DNA of 12,177 nucleotides from Gammaproteobacteria bacterium (GTDB lineage: Bacteria; Pseudomonadota; Gammaproteobacteria; Pseudomonadales; Halieaceae), in contig JAOUDU010000028.1 of assembly GCA_029859085.1 (NCBI GenBank), positions 1-12,177 on the forward strand, in the 5' to 3' direction. Under the pieces are notes generated by a model that was not told where the DNA came from, did not search any database, and was given only the letters and a program-made list of their open reading frames with translations. Both the position numbers and the translations under genes were made by a program. The first letter of the stretch is position 1; each line of letters starts with the position of its first letter. This document shows, piece after piece, positions 1 to 8,383 of the stretch.

Positions 1-1320
<1,320 letters not shown>

Positions 1321-1331
1321 TTACAAGTTGC

Positions 1332-1372
1332 AGGGTAGGCCCACGCTCGAAAACTGCCTTGACACAGGTCAA
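1332..1372 (-). promoter_or_regulatory. FNR/DNR-type box and -10 element of the nirS promoter
   Basis: The perfect inverted repeat TTGAC-ACAG-GTCAA at 1359-1372 matches the FNR/DNR/NNR class consensus TTGAT-N4-ATCAA. Reading leftward, TACCCT (1337 to 1332) is a possible -10 hexamer with its centre 31 bp from the palindrome centre, as expected for a class II site at -41.5. The inferred transcription start is near 1324, giving a leader of about 37 nt before the nirS ATG. Which family member binds (FNR, DNR or NnrR type) cannot be told from the site. Confidence 0.8.
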
Positions 1373-1391
1373 CCAAAACTGTGGAAAATAC

Positions 1392-2903
1392 TCAGGTATC
1401 CGTGGCAATAACACCGCGGGACTTATTTTCCCGGGTTTCGCGTTTCTTGCGCTTGTCCACCAGCGGCGGGCATTGGCGGTCGTCCCAGTAGGTGACCTGG
1501 CACTCCAGGCAGTAGTGGCACTCGTTGTCGATAATTTCGCCGGTGGGCTTGATGGCCGCGATCTGGCACTGGTGGGCACAGGCCTGGCAGGGTTTGCCGC
1601 ACTCTGGCCGCCGGCGCAGCCAGTCGAAGATGCGAAAACGGGTGATAAAGCTCAGGCCGGCACCCAGCGGGCAGAGGTATTTGCAAAAAAACTTGCTGTT
1701 GACGGCTGACACCGCCAGCAGCGCCAGGGCGTAAACCACAAACACCGGCTCGCGCATGAAACGCAGGATGAAGGTGGTCTTGAACGGTTCCACTTCCGCC
1801 AGCCGGGCGGCGCTCACCATGGAATCAAGGGACAACCCCACCAGCGCTATCAGGATGAAATACTTTATCGCCCACAGGCGCTCGTGCACCATCTGCGGCA
1901 GCCTGTACCCCTCGAAGCCCAAACGGTTGGCCAGCTTGCTGATCAGGTCCTGGGCGGCCCCAAAGGGGCAAAGCCAGCCGCAATAAACCCCCCGGCCCCA
2001 CAGCAGTATACTGACTGCGACAAAACCCCATAGTATGAACACGACCGGCTCGATCAGCAGGGTATCCCAGGAGAAACCACTGGTAAGGCTGTGGAAGAAG
2101 GCCAGCAAGTTGATCACCGACAGCTGGGCCGAGCAGTAGAAACCTATAAAAAATACTGTGAACAGCAGGTAGGTCACCCGCAGGCGGTGAAACAATACCG
2201 TGTGTTCCACCAGCCAGTCCTGGAAAAACAGGATAATAAGCAGTAACAGCAGGGCCAGTGCGATCACGCCCAGCTCAAAAGTTCGGTCCTGCCACAGTTG
2301 TTTCCAGGGAGGTTCATCAGCCATCGGGATTTCAGTCTCGCCGGTCCCAAGTCCGGGCGTTGCAGGAGAACCACCGCGGGGAATGCCGTAGGCGTTCGCC
2401 ACCCGCTGCACGGAATTATTGACAGAACTAGTCAGAACCATGGTGGTGATCGTGGCACCGGTGATACCGTCTATGCCCACGTAACCCGGCCGTCCCCTGG
2501 CGCCTACCCGAATCCGGTCGGTGGATTTTTTGCCTTCGAACTGGTCGATAAAACGGTGCAGGTCCTGGTCGGAGATGCCGATAACCAGGATCGGTTCCTC
2601 GTGGTGGAGGATGTCCACGCCCTTGATCAGCCCGTCTTCCCCCAGGCCGACGACGGCGTTGATCGGCTTGCCGGAGTAAGCAGAGATGGGCGCCAGCTCC
2701 TCGGTACTGAAGGCATAGCCCAGAGTGCCGCGGTCACCGCGGACCAGGTAGGCCGGTGTCTTGCCATTGAGCGGGGTGGCGGTCCGCGCATCGGGGTAAA
2801 CCCGCTGGATTTCGGCCAGGGTCAGCTCGACGGCCCAGGTGCAGGCCGGCGCGGCCAGCAGGGCCAGTGCCAATAGCAGGAGCGGGAGTTGGCGAACTGG
2901 CAT
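1392..2903 (-). CDS. nirI: NirI/NosR-like membrane flavin and iron-sulfur protein
   Basis: Member of the NosR/NirI family of polytopic proteins needed for expression or activity of N-oxide reductases. The chosen ATG at 2903 gives 503 residues and begins a clear signal peptide (1-24); a GTG at 2936 is also in frame but lies only about 12 nt from the inferred transcript start. Residues about 77-170 form a periplasmic FMN-binding domain, and DGITGAT (145-151) matches the ApbE flavinylation motif with T151 as the likely acceptor. Membrane helices follow from about 211. Cytoplasmic CxxxCP motifs sit at C308/C312 and C407/C411. The C-terminal ferredoxin-like part has C435, C439, C442, C446, then C462, C465, C468 and C478; the second set has irregular spacing. 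NosR is usually about 700 residues, so this is a short form with a reduced periplasmic part. I prefer NirI over NosR because it sits next to nirS and no nosZ is in view. Confidence 0.85.
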   Translation of the reverse strand: MPVRQLPLLLLALALLAAPACTWAVELTLAEIQRVYPDARTATPLNGKTPAYLVRGDRGTLGYAFSTEELAPISAYSGKPINAVVGLGEDGLIKGVDILHHEEPILVIGISDQDLHRFIDQFEGKKSTDRIRVGARGRPGYVGIDGITGATITTMVLTSSVNNSVQRVANAYGIPRGGSPATPGLGTGETEIPMADEPPWKQLWQDRTFELGVIALALLLLLIILFFQDWLVEHTVLFHRLRVTYLLFTVFFIGFYCSAQLSVINLLAFFHSLTSGFSWDTLLIEPVVFILWGFVAVSILLWGRGVYCGWLCPFGAAQDLISKLANRLGFEGYRLPQMVHERLWAIKYFILIALVGLSLDSMVSAARLAEVEPFKTTFILRFMREPVFVVYALALLAVSAVNSKFFCKYLCPLGAGLSFITRFRIFDWLRRRPECGKPCQACAHQCQIAAIKPTGEIIDNECHYCLECQVTYWDDRQCPPLVDKRKKRETRENKSRGVIATDT

Positions 2904-2954
2904 GTTGTTTTTCCGCCCGGAAGCGCCCTGGGGCACACCTGTGTATGGCCATCC

Positions 2955-2996
2955 ATGCTATTCCCTGCAGCGCCATGAGCCGTTGATCTGTGTCAA
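2955..2996 (-). promoter_or_regulatory. FNR/DNR-type box and -10 element of the nirI promoter
   Basis: TTGAT-CTGT-GTCAA at 2983-2996 is an almost perfect FNR/DNR palindrome. On the minus strand TAGCAT (2960 to 2955) is centred 32 bp away, the class II activator spacing, placing the transcript start near 2948 and leaving about 45 nt before the ATG at 2903. The same box is 34 bp upstream of the divergent gene at 3030. On that strand TTTCAT (3018-3023) has equivalent spacing, so bidirectional control with a nearly leaderless plus-strand mRNA is possible but unproven. Confidence 0.8.
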
Positions 2997-3029
2997 GTCG
3001 GGGCTGTCTATTGTGCGCTTTCATGGGGC

Positions 3030-3425
3030 ATGGCTATGGTGCAACTTTTCTGCGGTTTGCTGGTGATCGTCCCGATGGCGCATGCCGCCAGCGTTTCGGA
3101 CGCCGTGAATGAACGCATACCCGTCAGCAGGGCTGCGCTGGAGGCGCACTGGCATCTGGACTGCGCTGCCGGCTGGGCGAAACTGGCTGGAGCGGGGGCG
3201 CGCGCACCGGCGGCGGGACCCTGTGGAATTGCCAGCGGACTGCGCGATGAGCTGGAGCGTTGCGCCTTTATCTACCAACCCCCGGGGGGAAGTGCCGAGG
3301 CGGGTTGCCGGGATTACCGGGGCGCCGTCGATGTGCTGGATTCAATGGGATCGGGGGCAATCTGCAACCGACTGGTGAAGTTCCTGGCCGCCCAGCCGGA
3401 CTGCCCCGACAACCCGCCGGAATAA
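3030..3425 (+). CDS. Small secreted six-cysteine protein, function unknown
   Basis: A 131-residue protein I do not recognise. Residues 1-19/20 form a signal peptide ending in AHA, so export to the periplasm is expected. The mature part has six cysteines (C45, C65, C78, C93, C112, C125), an even number that would suit three disulfides. There is no CxxCH heme motif and no CxxC redox motif. The start is uncertain: ATG 3030 and ATG 3036 are both in frame, and no convincing ribosome site precedes either, although a GGGG run lies just upstream. It is divergent from the NirI-like gene across a shared FNR/DNR box and ends 34 bp before the box of the next operon. The signal peptide and regular cysteines favour a real gene. 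Its position suggests, but does not show, a role in anaerobic respiration. Confidence 0.6.
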   Translation: MAMVQLFCGLLVIVPMAHAASVSDAVNERIPVSRAALEAHWHLDCAAGWAKLAGAGARAPAAGPCGIASGLRDELERCAFIYQPPGGSAEAGCRDYRGAVDVLDSMGSGAICNRLVKFLAAQPDCPDNPPE

Positions 3426-3459
3426 ATGCCTGATCATTGTGGTTGGTTATTAGCATTCA

Positions 3460-3500
3460 TTGACGAGGATCAATAAATGCACCGCAAGAGGGAGTAGCAT
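3460..3500 (+). promoter_or_regulatory. FNR/DNR-type box and -10 element of the heme-copper reductase operon
   Basis: TTGAC-GAGG-ATCAA at 3460-3473 fits the FNR/DNR consensus in both half sites. TAGCAT at 3495-3500, the same hexamer as in the nirI promoter, is centred 31 bp downstream of the palindrome centre, so a transcript start near 3507 is expected with a leader of about 52 nt before the ATG at 3559. This puts the downstream operon under the same low-oxygen or NO-responsive type of control as nirS and nirI. Confidence 0.8.
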
Positions 3501-3558
3501 GACCCAACATGGTGCGCATTGAGCCGTGTTTCAGTTTTGGTGTGTAAGGAGAAAGACA

Positions 3559-3714
3559 ATGTCAGACCAGGACCCCCTTGAATCCGGCCCGGTGCCGATG
3601 ATGCAAAAACTTCTGGATAACCCGTTCCTGTTGCTGTTCCTGGGGGTGGCTACCCCCGCGTTGTTATACCTGGTATGGGGAATAATGGAGATTGTCACGG
3701 TCCCCGCTCGCTGA
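3559..3714 (+). CDS. Single-helix small subunit, like subunit IIa of ba3-type oxidases
   Basis: A 51-residue protein with one membrane helix at about residues 23-46, preceded by a polar, acidic N-terminus. The ATG at 3559 is chosen because AAGGAG (3546-3551) lies 7 bases before it; an upstream in-frame ATG at 3526 has no such site. It is the first gene after the FNR/DNR box and ends 32 bp before the CuA subunit gene. In Thermus ba3 oxidase a one-helix subunit IIa is likewise encoded just ahead of subunits II and I, so by position, size and topology this is probably the equivalent small subunit. There is no motif that would prove it, and the sequence itself is too short to assign by eye. Confidence 0.75.
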   Translation: MSDQDPLESGPVPMMQKLLDNPFLLLFLGVATPALLYLVWGIMEIVTVPAR

Positions 3715-3746
3715 GCGACTGAACAAGAATAAAGAGGGTTTAGAGT

Positions 3747-4289
3747 ATGTCCAGCCTGTCACCTCCCGCCAGAAAACTCTGGTGGAACGAGCCTATACAC
3801 AAGTCCGAGTTGTTGTGGATTTCCCTGGTTTTTGTCTGGGGCATGGTCATGACTTTCATGATGCCCTACTGGCATGTGGTGGGAAAGCAGAACCTGGGCA
3901 ACGAGACATACAAGACCACCCCGGCCAAGTTCCAGGAGGCCACCCAGGCCTTCGTCGACAAGTTCACGGTGCGCACCGAGGGTCCGCGCAATCACCCGGT
4001 AGTGGCGCCGCCGGCGGGGAGCGATGTATACATGCTGGGCCGCCTGTGGGACTGGTGGCCCACGCTTGAGCTCAAGAAGGGCGAAACCTACCGTTTCCAT
4101 CTTTCCTCCCTCGACTGGCAACACGGCTTTTCCCTGCAACCGGCCAACATCAATATCCAGGTGGTGCCCAACTACGAGCACGTGTTCAGCCTGACCCCTA
4201 ACGCGGCGGGCGAGTACTCCGTCATCTGTAATGAGTATTGCGGCATCGGTCACCACCTGATGATCGGCAAGATATTAGTTGTGGAATAG
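3747..4289 (+). CDS. norS: CuA-containing heme-copper reductase subunit II (NorS-like)
   Basis: Electron-entry subunit of a heme-copper reductase: a membrane-anchored cupredoxin that takes electrons from a periplasmic donor through the dinuclear CuA centre. It has 180 residues, an N-terminal helix at about 21-40 and no cleavable signal. The CuA ligands are all present: H126, then C161, E163, C165, H169 and M172. Their spacing is the same as in Thermus ba3 subunit II (His to first Cys 35; Cys to His 8; Cys to Met 11), pointing to the B family. AAAGAGGG (3731-3738) serves as ribosome site for ATG 3747, and the stop is 10 bases before the subunit I start. The symbol follows the norSY-senC arrangement reported for ammonia oxidizers. 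An oxidase subunit II is the alternative, and the choice depends on subunit I. Confidence 0.85.
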   Translation: MSSLSPPARKLWWNEPIHKSELLWISLVFVWGMVMTFMMPYWHVVGKQNLGNETYKTTPAKFQEATQAFVDKFTVRTEGPRNHPVVAPPAGSDVYMLGRLWDWWPTLELKKGETYRFHLSSLDWQHGFSLQPANINIQVVPNYEHVFSLTPNAAGEYSVICNEYCGIGHHLMIGKILVVE

Positions 4290-4299
4290 GGGAAGGGAC

Positions 4300-5994
4300 A
4301 TGGTTAATACAGTATTCAGGACTTGCCCGGACACCGGCCTCAAATTCAATGCCCCTGCAGAAAAGCTGATAAAGGCCAACGCGGTGGCCGCCGTGGTGTT
4401 CCTGCTGGTAGGCGGCATCTTCGGCCTGCTGGTTGGCCTCACCCGCTGGCAGGCGGTGCACCTGCTGGGCGCCGAGGACTTTTACATGGTCCTCACGGCC
4501 CACGGCATCAACGTACTCATCTTCTGGATGATCTTTTTTGAAATTGCTGTCCTCTACTTCTGCTCTGCTGTGCTGCTGGGTTGTCGCTTGGCGACGCCGG
4601 CGTGGGCATGGACCGGCTTTGCACTGATGGTAATCGGCGCGGTGATGAACAATGTGGTTGTCTTGCAGGGCAACTCCAGCGTCATGATGACGTCGTATGC
4701 GCCTATGGAAGCCCCCCCGTTGTTCTACCTGAGCCTGATTCTTTTTGCGGTAGGTGCACTTATCGGCTGTTTCGTGTTTTTCGGCACCCTGGTGGTCGCG
4801 AAAAACGACAAAACCTATGAGGGCTCCGTGCCCCTGGTGACTTTCGGTGCGATCACCGCGGCGATTATCGCTGTATTTACCATCGTCAGCGGCGCAATCA
4901 TCCTGGTGCCCACCTTCCTGTGGAGTGTGGGCATTGTCGGGGAGATCGATGCCCTGGCCTACCGGCTGATATGGTGGGCCTTTGGCCACTCCTCCCAGCA
5001 GATCAATGTGGCGGCCCATGTGTCCGTCTGGTACGCGATCGCCGCCATCCTGTTCGGCGCACGGCCGCTGTCGGAAAAAGTGAGTCGCACCGCGTTCCTG
5101 ATGTATATCCTGTTCCTGCAGATCGCCAGCGCCCACCACCTTCTGGTGGACCCGGGGGTCACTTCCAACTTCAAGATGTTCAATACCAGCTACGCGATGT
5201 ACCTGGCGGTGATGGCGTCCATGGTCCACGGCCTTACCGTGCCGGGTTCCATCGAGGCGGCCCAGCGCGCCAGGGGACACAGGGCAGGCCTTTTCACCTG
5301 GCTGCGGAAGGCGCCCTGGGGAAACCCGACCTTCTCCGGCATGTTCATTTCGCTGGTGGGGTTTGGTTTTCTCGGTGGTATTACCGGGGTCGTGATGGGG
5401 GCCGAGCAGATCAACATCCTGGTGCACAACACACTGTATGTGCCCGGCCACTTCCACGCCACCGTGGTGGTGGGGTCAACCCTGGCCTTTATGGCACTGA
5501 CCTACTGGCTGGTACCGGTGTTGTTCCGGCGCGAGATTATCTTCAAGGGCCTCGCCCGCTGGCAGCCCTACCTGTTCGGCCTGGGTATGTCCGGCGTGTC
5601 CCTGTTCCTGATGGGCGCCGGCACCCTGGGTGTGCCACGCCGTCACTGGGATATCGGCTTTGCCAGCACTGGCGGGATCACCCACGAGTTCCCGGCGGCT
5701 GCCTATACCATGCTCGCCCTGAATGGTATGTCGGTAATTGTTGCGGTCATAGGCGGCGCGGCTTTCTGCGTAATCATCGTCGGCACACTGCTCTTTGGGA
5801 AAAAGCTCGGCGACCAGAAGATGGACCAGCCCTGGATCGCCAGGCCCGTAACCGATGAGGAATACAACGCCAATGGCGGCAGTGCCTTCGCCATACCCGG
5901 CACCCTGGTACTGGCGATGGTATTCTTTGTCAGCTTCGCCCTGTATTACTTCATCAACTGGAAATACCTCGGCGAAACCTGGGGTATCGGTTAG
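4300..5994 (+). CDS. norY: B-type heme-copper reductase subunit I, probable CuA-type NO reductase (NorY-like)
   Basis: Catalytic subunit, 564 residues and about 13 membrane helices. ATG 4300 follows a strong AGGGGAAGGG site. By hand alignment it resembles Thermus ba3 subunit I: HNT..VPGHFH (376-386), an AHH..DPG segment (278-286) and VPRR (445-448). Expected ligands are H68 and H386 for the low-spin heme, H384 for the high-spin heme, and H230, H279 and H280 for CuB. The position of the active-site tyrosine crosslinked to the CuB histidine in oxygen reductases is Q234, within GHSSQQ. Loss of that tyrosine is the hallmark of NO reductases in this superfamily. With the FNR/DNR box, nirS nearby and a following senC gene, this suggests an sNOR (NorSY) or eNOR-type enzyme converting NO to N2O. 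I see no way to decide between these subfamilies by eye. An oxygen reductase is unlikely but not excluded without assay. Confidence 0.85.
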   Translation: MVNTVFRTCPDTGLKFNAPAEKLIKANAVAAVVFLLVGGIFGLLVGLTRWQAVHLLGAEDFYMVLTAHGINVLIFWMIFFEIAVLYFCSAVLLGCRLATPAWAWTGFALMVIGAVMNNVVVLQGNSSVMMTSYAPMEAPPLFYLSLILFAVGALIGCFVFFGTLVVAKNDKTYEGSVPLVTFGAITAAIIAVFTIVSGAIILVPTFLWSVGIVGEIDALAYRLIWWAFGHSSQQINVAAHVSVWYAIAAILFGARPLSEKVSRTAFLMYILFLQIASAHHLLVDPGVTSNFKMFNTSYAMYLAVMASMVHGLTVPGSIEAAQRARGHRAGLFTWLRKAPWGNPTFSGMFISLVGFGFLGGITGVVMGAEQINILVHNTLYVPGHFHATVVVGSTLAFMALTYWLVPVLFRREIIFKGLARWQPYLFGLGMSGVSLFLMGAGTLGVPRRHWDIGFASTGGITHEFPAAAYTMLALNGMSVIVAVIGGAAFCVIIVGTLLFGKKLGDQKMDQPWIARPVTDEEYNANGGSAFAIPGTLVLAMVFFVSFALYYFINWKYLGETWGIG

Positions 5995-6020
5995 GTCCTG
6001 ATTCTTCACAGCAGGTCACC

Positions 6021-6830
6021 ATGCAGAAGTTTTCCTGGCCGGCCTTTGCCGGCCTTTGTTTTCTAGTGGGAGCCGCCATTGCGCACGCCGCTCCCGATCC
6101 TGTCGAATTCAGCCGGGAACAGGCACTGGCCAAAAGCCAGGGGGCCATTGGCAAAACCCTGGCGGGAGTAACACTGACCGCGCCCGGTGGGCGGCAGGTG
6201 GCGGTGGAGGACTTCCGTGGGAAGCCGTTGGTGATCAGCCTGATTTTTACCAGCTGTCACCATATATGCCCCAGTACTACGGTGTACCTGCAGCAGGTGG
6301 TCCAGAAGGCGCGCTCAGCACTGGATGCAGATGCTTTCCAGGTAATCACGGTCGGTTTTGACACTGCCAATGACACTCCGGAGCGCATGGCCGAATTTGG
6401 CCGGGTCAATGGTGTGACCGACCCCCGCTGGCAGTTCCTGGCAGGCGACGCGGCGACGATCGACTCTCTGGTGAAGCAGTTGGGGTTTATCTACAGCCCC
6501 ACATCCGGGGGCTTCGATCACCTGATCCAGTCTTCCATCATCGACGCAGACGGCAAGGTCTATCGCCAGGTTTACGGGATAACGTTTCCAACGCCGCAAC
6601 TGATAGACCCACTGAAAGAACTGGTGTTTGGCGAGCCCCGCGAGCAGTCTTCCCTGTCCTACCTGGGCAACCGCATCCGCCTGTTCTGTACCGTGTATGA
6701 CCCCGCGACAGACAGCTACAGTATCGATATTTCCGTGTTTATCGGTACCTTCGTAGGCATCATTAGCTCGCTTGTACTCGGCTGGGTGCTGGTGAAGGAA
6801 TGGCGCAAGAGCATTCGGGCCGGACGGTGA
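6021..6830 (+). CDS. senC: SCO1/SenC-family copper chaperone with C-terminal anchor
   Basis: Periplasmic thioredoxin-fold protein that delivers copper to, or keeps reduced the cysteines of, CuA sites, here most likely the subunit II encoded upstream. It has 269 residues. A signal peptide ends near AHA (21-23). The copper-binding CxxxC is C79-C83 within TSCHHICP, and H167 in GGFDHL is the third ligand, so the metal site is complete. A membrane helix at about 236-257 anchors the C-terminus, in contrast to the N-terminal anchor of many SCO proteins; variants like this are known next to oxidase genes. The start at 6021 has an AGCAGGT site. The gene follows subunit I by 26 bp, and its stop overlaps the next gene. 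Confidence 0.9.
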   Translation: MQKFSWPAFAGLCFLVGAAIAHAAPDPVEFSREQALAKSQGAIGKTLAGVTLTAPGGRQVAVEDFRGKPLVISLIFTSCHHICPSTTVYLQQVVQKARSALDADAFQVITVGFDTANDTPERMAEFGRVNGVTDPRWQFLAGDAATIDSLVKQLGFIYSPTSGGFDHLIQSSIIDADGKVYRQVYGITFPTPQLIDPLKELVFGEPREQSSLSYLGNRIRLFCTVYDPATDSYSIDISVFIGTFVGIISSLVLGWVLVKEWRKSIRAGR

Positions 6831-8383
6831 AAACACTGCTGAAAAAAGGCTTCAACCAGCTGGAGAGCCTGTTCTCCCGTGCGTTCACCCCCGCGTGGAA
6901 TCCAATGTACCAGCTGGGCGCGCTGTCCTTTTTCTATTTCTGGATCGTGGCGGTTACCGGGGTCTACCTCTTTATCTTTTTTGAAACCAGTATCTCCGGC
7001 GCCTACGCCTCGATCGAGCACATAACCGTGGTGCAGTGGTACCTGGGCGGGGTCATGCGCAGCTTTCACCGCTACGCCTCCGCCGCAATGGGGATCACCG
7101 TTACCCTGCACCTGTTGCGCGAGTTCGCGCTGGACCGTTACAGCGGCCCGCGCTGGTTCAGCTGGGTGTCGGGCATCCCCCTGTTGTGGCTGCTGTTCGC
7201 CTCCGCCATCGGCGGCTACTGGCTGGTTTGGGACCAGCAGGCCCAGTACATCGCGATCACCACGTCGGAGTGGTTCGACTGGCTGCCCATCATGGTCGAC
7301 CCTATGGCCAGTAATTTCCTCAACGAGTCGACCCTCAGCGACCGGTTTTTCTCCCTGCTGGTTTTCCTGCATATAGGTATCCCGTTGGCCCTGCTGCTGG
7401 GTATGTTCATTCACATCAAGCGAGTGACGGCTGCCCGCAGCAACCCGGCCAGGGGACTTGCCGCGGGAACGCTGCTGGCGCTACTGGCGACCTCCCTGTG
7501 GCAACCCGCACTCAGCCAGGCCCCGGCCAACCTGGACATGGCAGTTACCCGGGTTGGCCTGGACTGGGTTTTCCTCAATCCCTACCTGTTGATTGAGAAC
7601 TGGGGCCCCGGCCAGGCCTGGGCAGTGTTGGCGGGACTCTCGACGGTCCTTTGCCTGCTGCCATGGTTGCCCTCGAAACGCCCGCAACAGACCCCCGTCG
7701 CAGTGGTCGACCCGGACAACTGCAACGGCTGTGGCTGGTGCCTGGCAGACTGCCCCTATGACGCTGTGACCATGAAGGAGCACGACTACAAGAAGGGTCA
7801 CAAGCAGTCGGTGGTGGACCCCGACCTCTGCGTCAGCTGCGGTATTTGCGCCGGCGCCTGCCCGTCCTCCTCACCATTTCGCCATGTGGAGGAACTGACC
7901 ACCGGTATCAGCATTCCCGGCATGCATATCAAGGAATTATTGTCCCTGACCGAAACCAGGTTGCGCGCGCTGGCTACCGACGCCCCGCGCATCATGCTGT
8001 ACGGTTGCGACCACGGCAGCCTGGTAGAGGGGATGGAGTCCAGTACCGTGGCGGCCATCAGCATGCCCTGCTCCGCGCTGGTGCCACCGGCTTTTGTCGA
8101 TTACGTGTTGCGACAGGACCTGGCGGAGGGCGTGCTGATCAGCGGCTGCTGCGAGGGAGATTGTTTCTATCGCCTGGGCAACACCTGGGTGGACCAGCGT
8201 TTCAGCATGGAGCGTATGCCGGTGCTGCGTACCCGCGTGCCCCGGGAGCGGGTTCGCCTGCGCTGGCTGGGTGCGCAGGGAACCGGCGCATTACAGCATG
8301 AGGTTGCCGCGTTCCAGCAGGAGCTGCGCGATAATTTACCCGGTCAACGGGAAACCGGGCTGCTGGAGACAGGCAATGGCTGA
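6800..8383 (+). CDS. Fusion of cytochrome b, two-cluster [4Fe-4S] ferredoxin and MvhD-like domain
   Basis: A 527-residue, three-part redox protein. Part 1 (about 30-290) is a cytochrome b/b6-type core: H90 and H104 in one helix and H191 and H205 in another, each pair 14 apart, would bind two b hemes. Two further helices (about 218-236 and 271-290) bring the C-terminus back to the cytoplasm. Part 2 (303-356) is a ferredoxin with C308, C311, C314, C318 and C344, C347, C350, C354. Part 3 (about 395-500) resembles the MvhD/FlpD hydrogenase-associated [2Fe-2S] domain, with C403, C424 and GCCEGDC (449-455). It could move electrons between quinone or the neighbouring reductase and a cytoplasmic donor; partners such as HdrA are not in the window. 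ATG 6800 overlaps senC by 31 bp with a ribosome site too close to be ideal. GTG 6827, in a GTGA overlap with the senC stop, is an equally good start. Confidence 0.85.
   Translation: MAQEHSGRTVKTLLKKGFNQLESLFSRAFTPAWNPMYQLGALSFFYFWIVAVTGVYLFIFFETSISGAYASIEHITVVQWYLGGVMRSFHRYASAAMGITVTLHLLREFALDRYSGPRWFSWVSGIPLLWLLFASAIGGYWLVWDQQAQYIAITTSEWFDWLPIMVDPMASNFLNESTLSDRFFSLLVFLHIGIPLALLLGMFIHIKRVTAARSNPARGLAAGTLLALLATSLWQPALSQAPANLDMAVTRVGLDWVFLNPYLLIENWGPGQAWAVLAGLSTVLCLLPWLPSKRPQQTPVAVVDPDNCNGCGWCLADCPYDAVTMKEHDYKKGHKQSVVDPDLCVSCGICAGACPSSSPFRHVEELTTGISIPGMHIKELLSLTETRLRALATDAPRIMLYGCDHGSLVEGMESSTVAAISMPCSALVPPAFVDYVLRQDLAEGVLISGCCEGDCFYRLGNTWVDQRFSMERMPVLRTRVPRERVRLRWLGAQGTGALQHEVAAFQQELRDNLPGQRETGLLETGNG

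Noticed and set aside
1392..2903. Naming the membrane flavoprotein NosR.
   Set aside because: NosR belongs with nosZ and is longer. Here the protein lies directly upstream of nirS and is short, so NirI is the better name, though the families intergrade.
3426..3459. A possible rho-independent terminator after the six-cysteine protein gene.
   Set aside because: There is a TGATCA palindrome but no stable GC stem followed by a T run.
4222..5457. A 411-codon open frame on the minus strand.
   Set aside because: It is antisense to the subunit I gene and its product is a His/Gln/Asp-rich sequence with no membrane helices or domain, unlike any real neighbour.
4920..5858. A 312-codon plus-strand frame inside the subunit I gene.
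   Set aside because: A frame-shifted shadow of subunit I, rich in Arg, Gly and Pro, whereas the real frame has all heme and copper ligands without interruption.
3747..5994. Ordinary aa3- or ba3-type oxygen-reducing oxidase.
   Set aside because: The tyrosine crosslinked to the CuB histidine in all known oxygen reductases is glutamine here, and the promoter and neighbours are of denitrification type. An assay would be needed to exclude it fully.
6716..7414. A 232-codon minus-strand frame across the senC and cytochrome b junction.
   Set aside because: Antisense to two well-supported genes, without domain or ribosome site.
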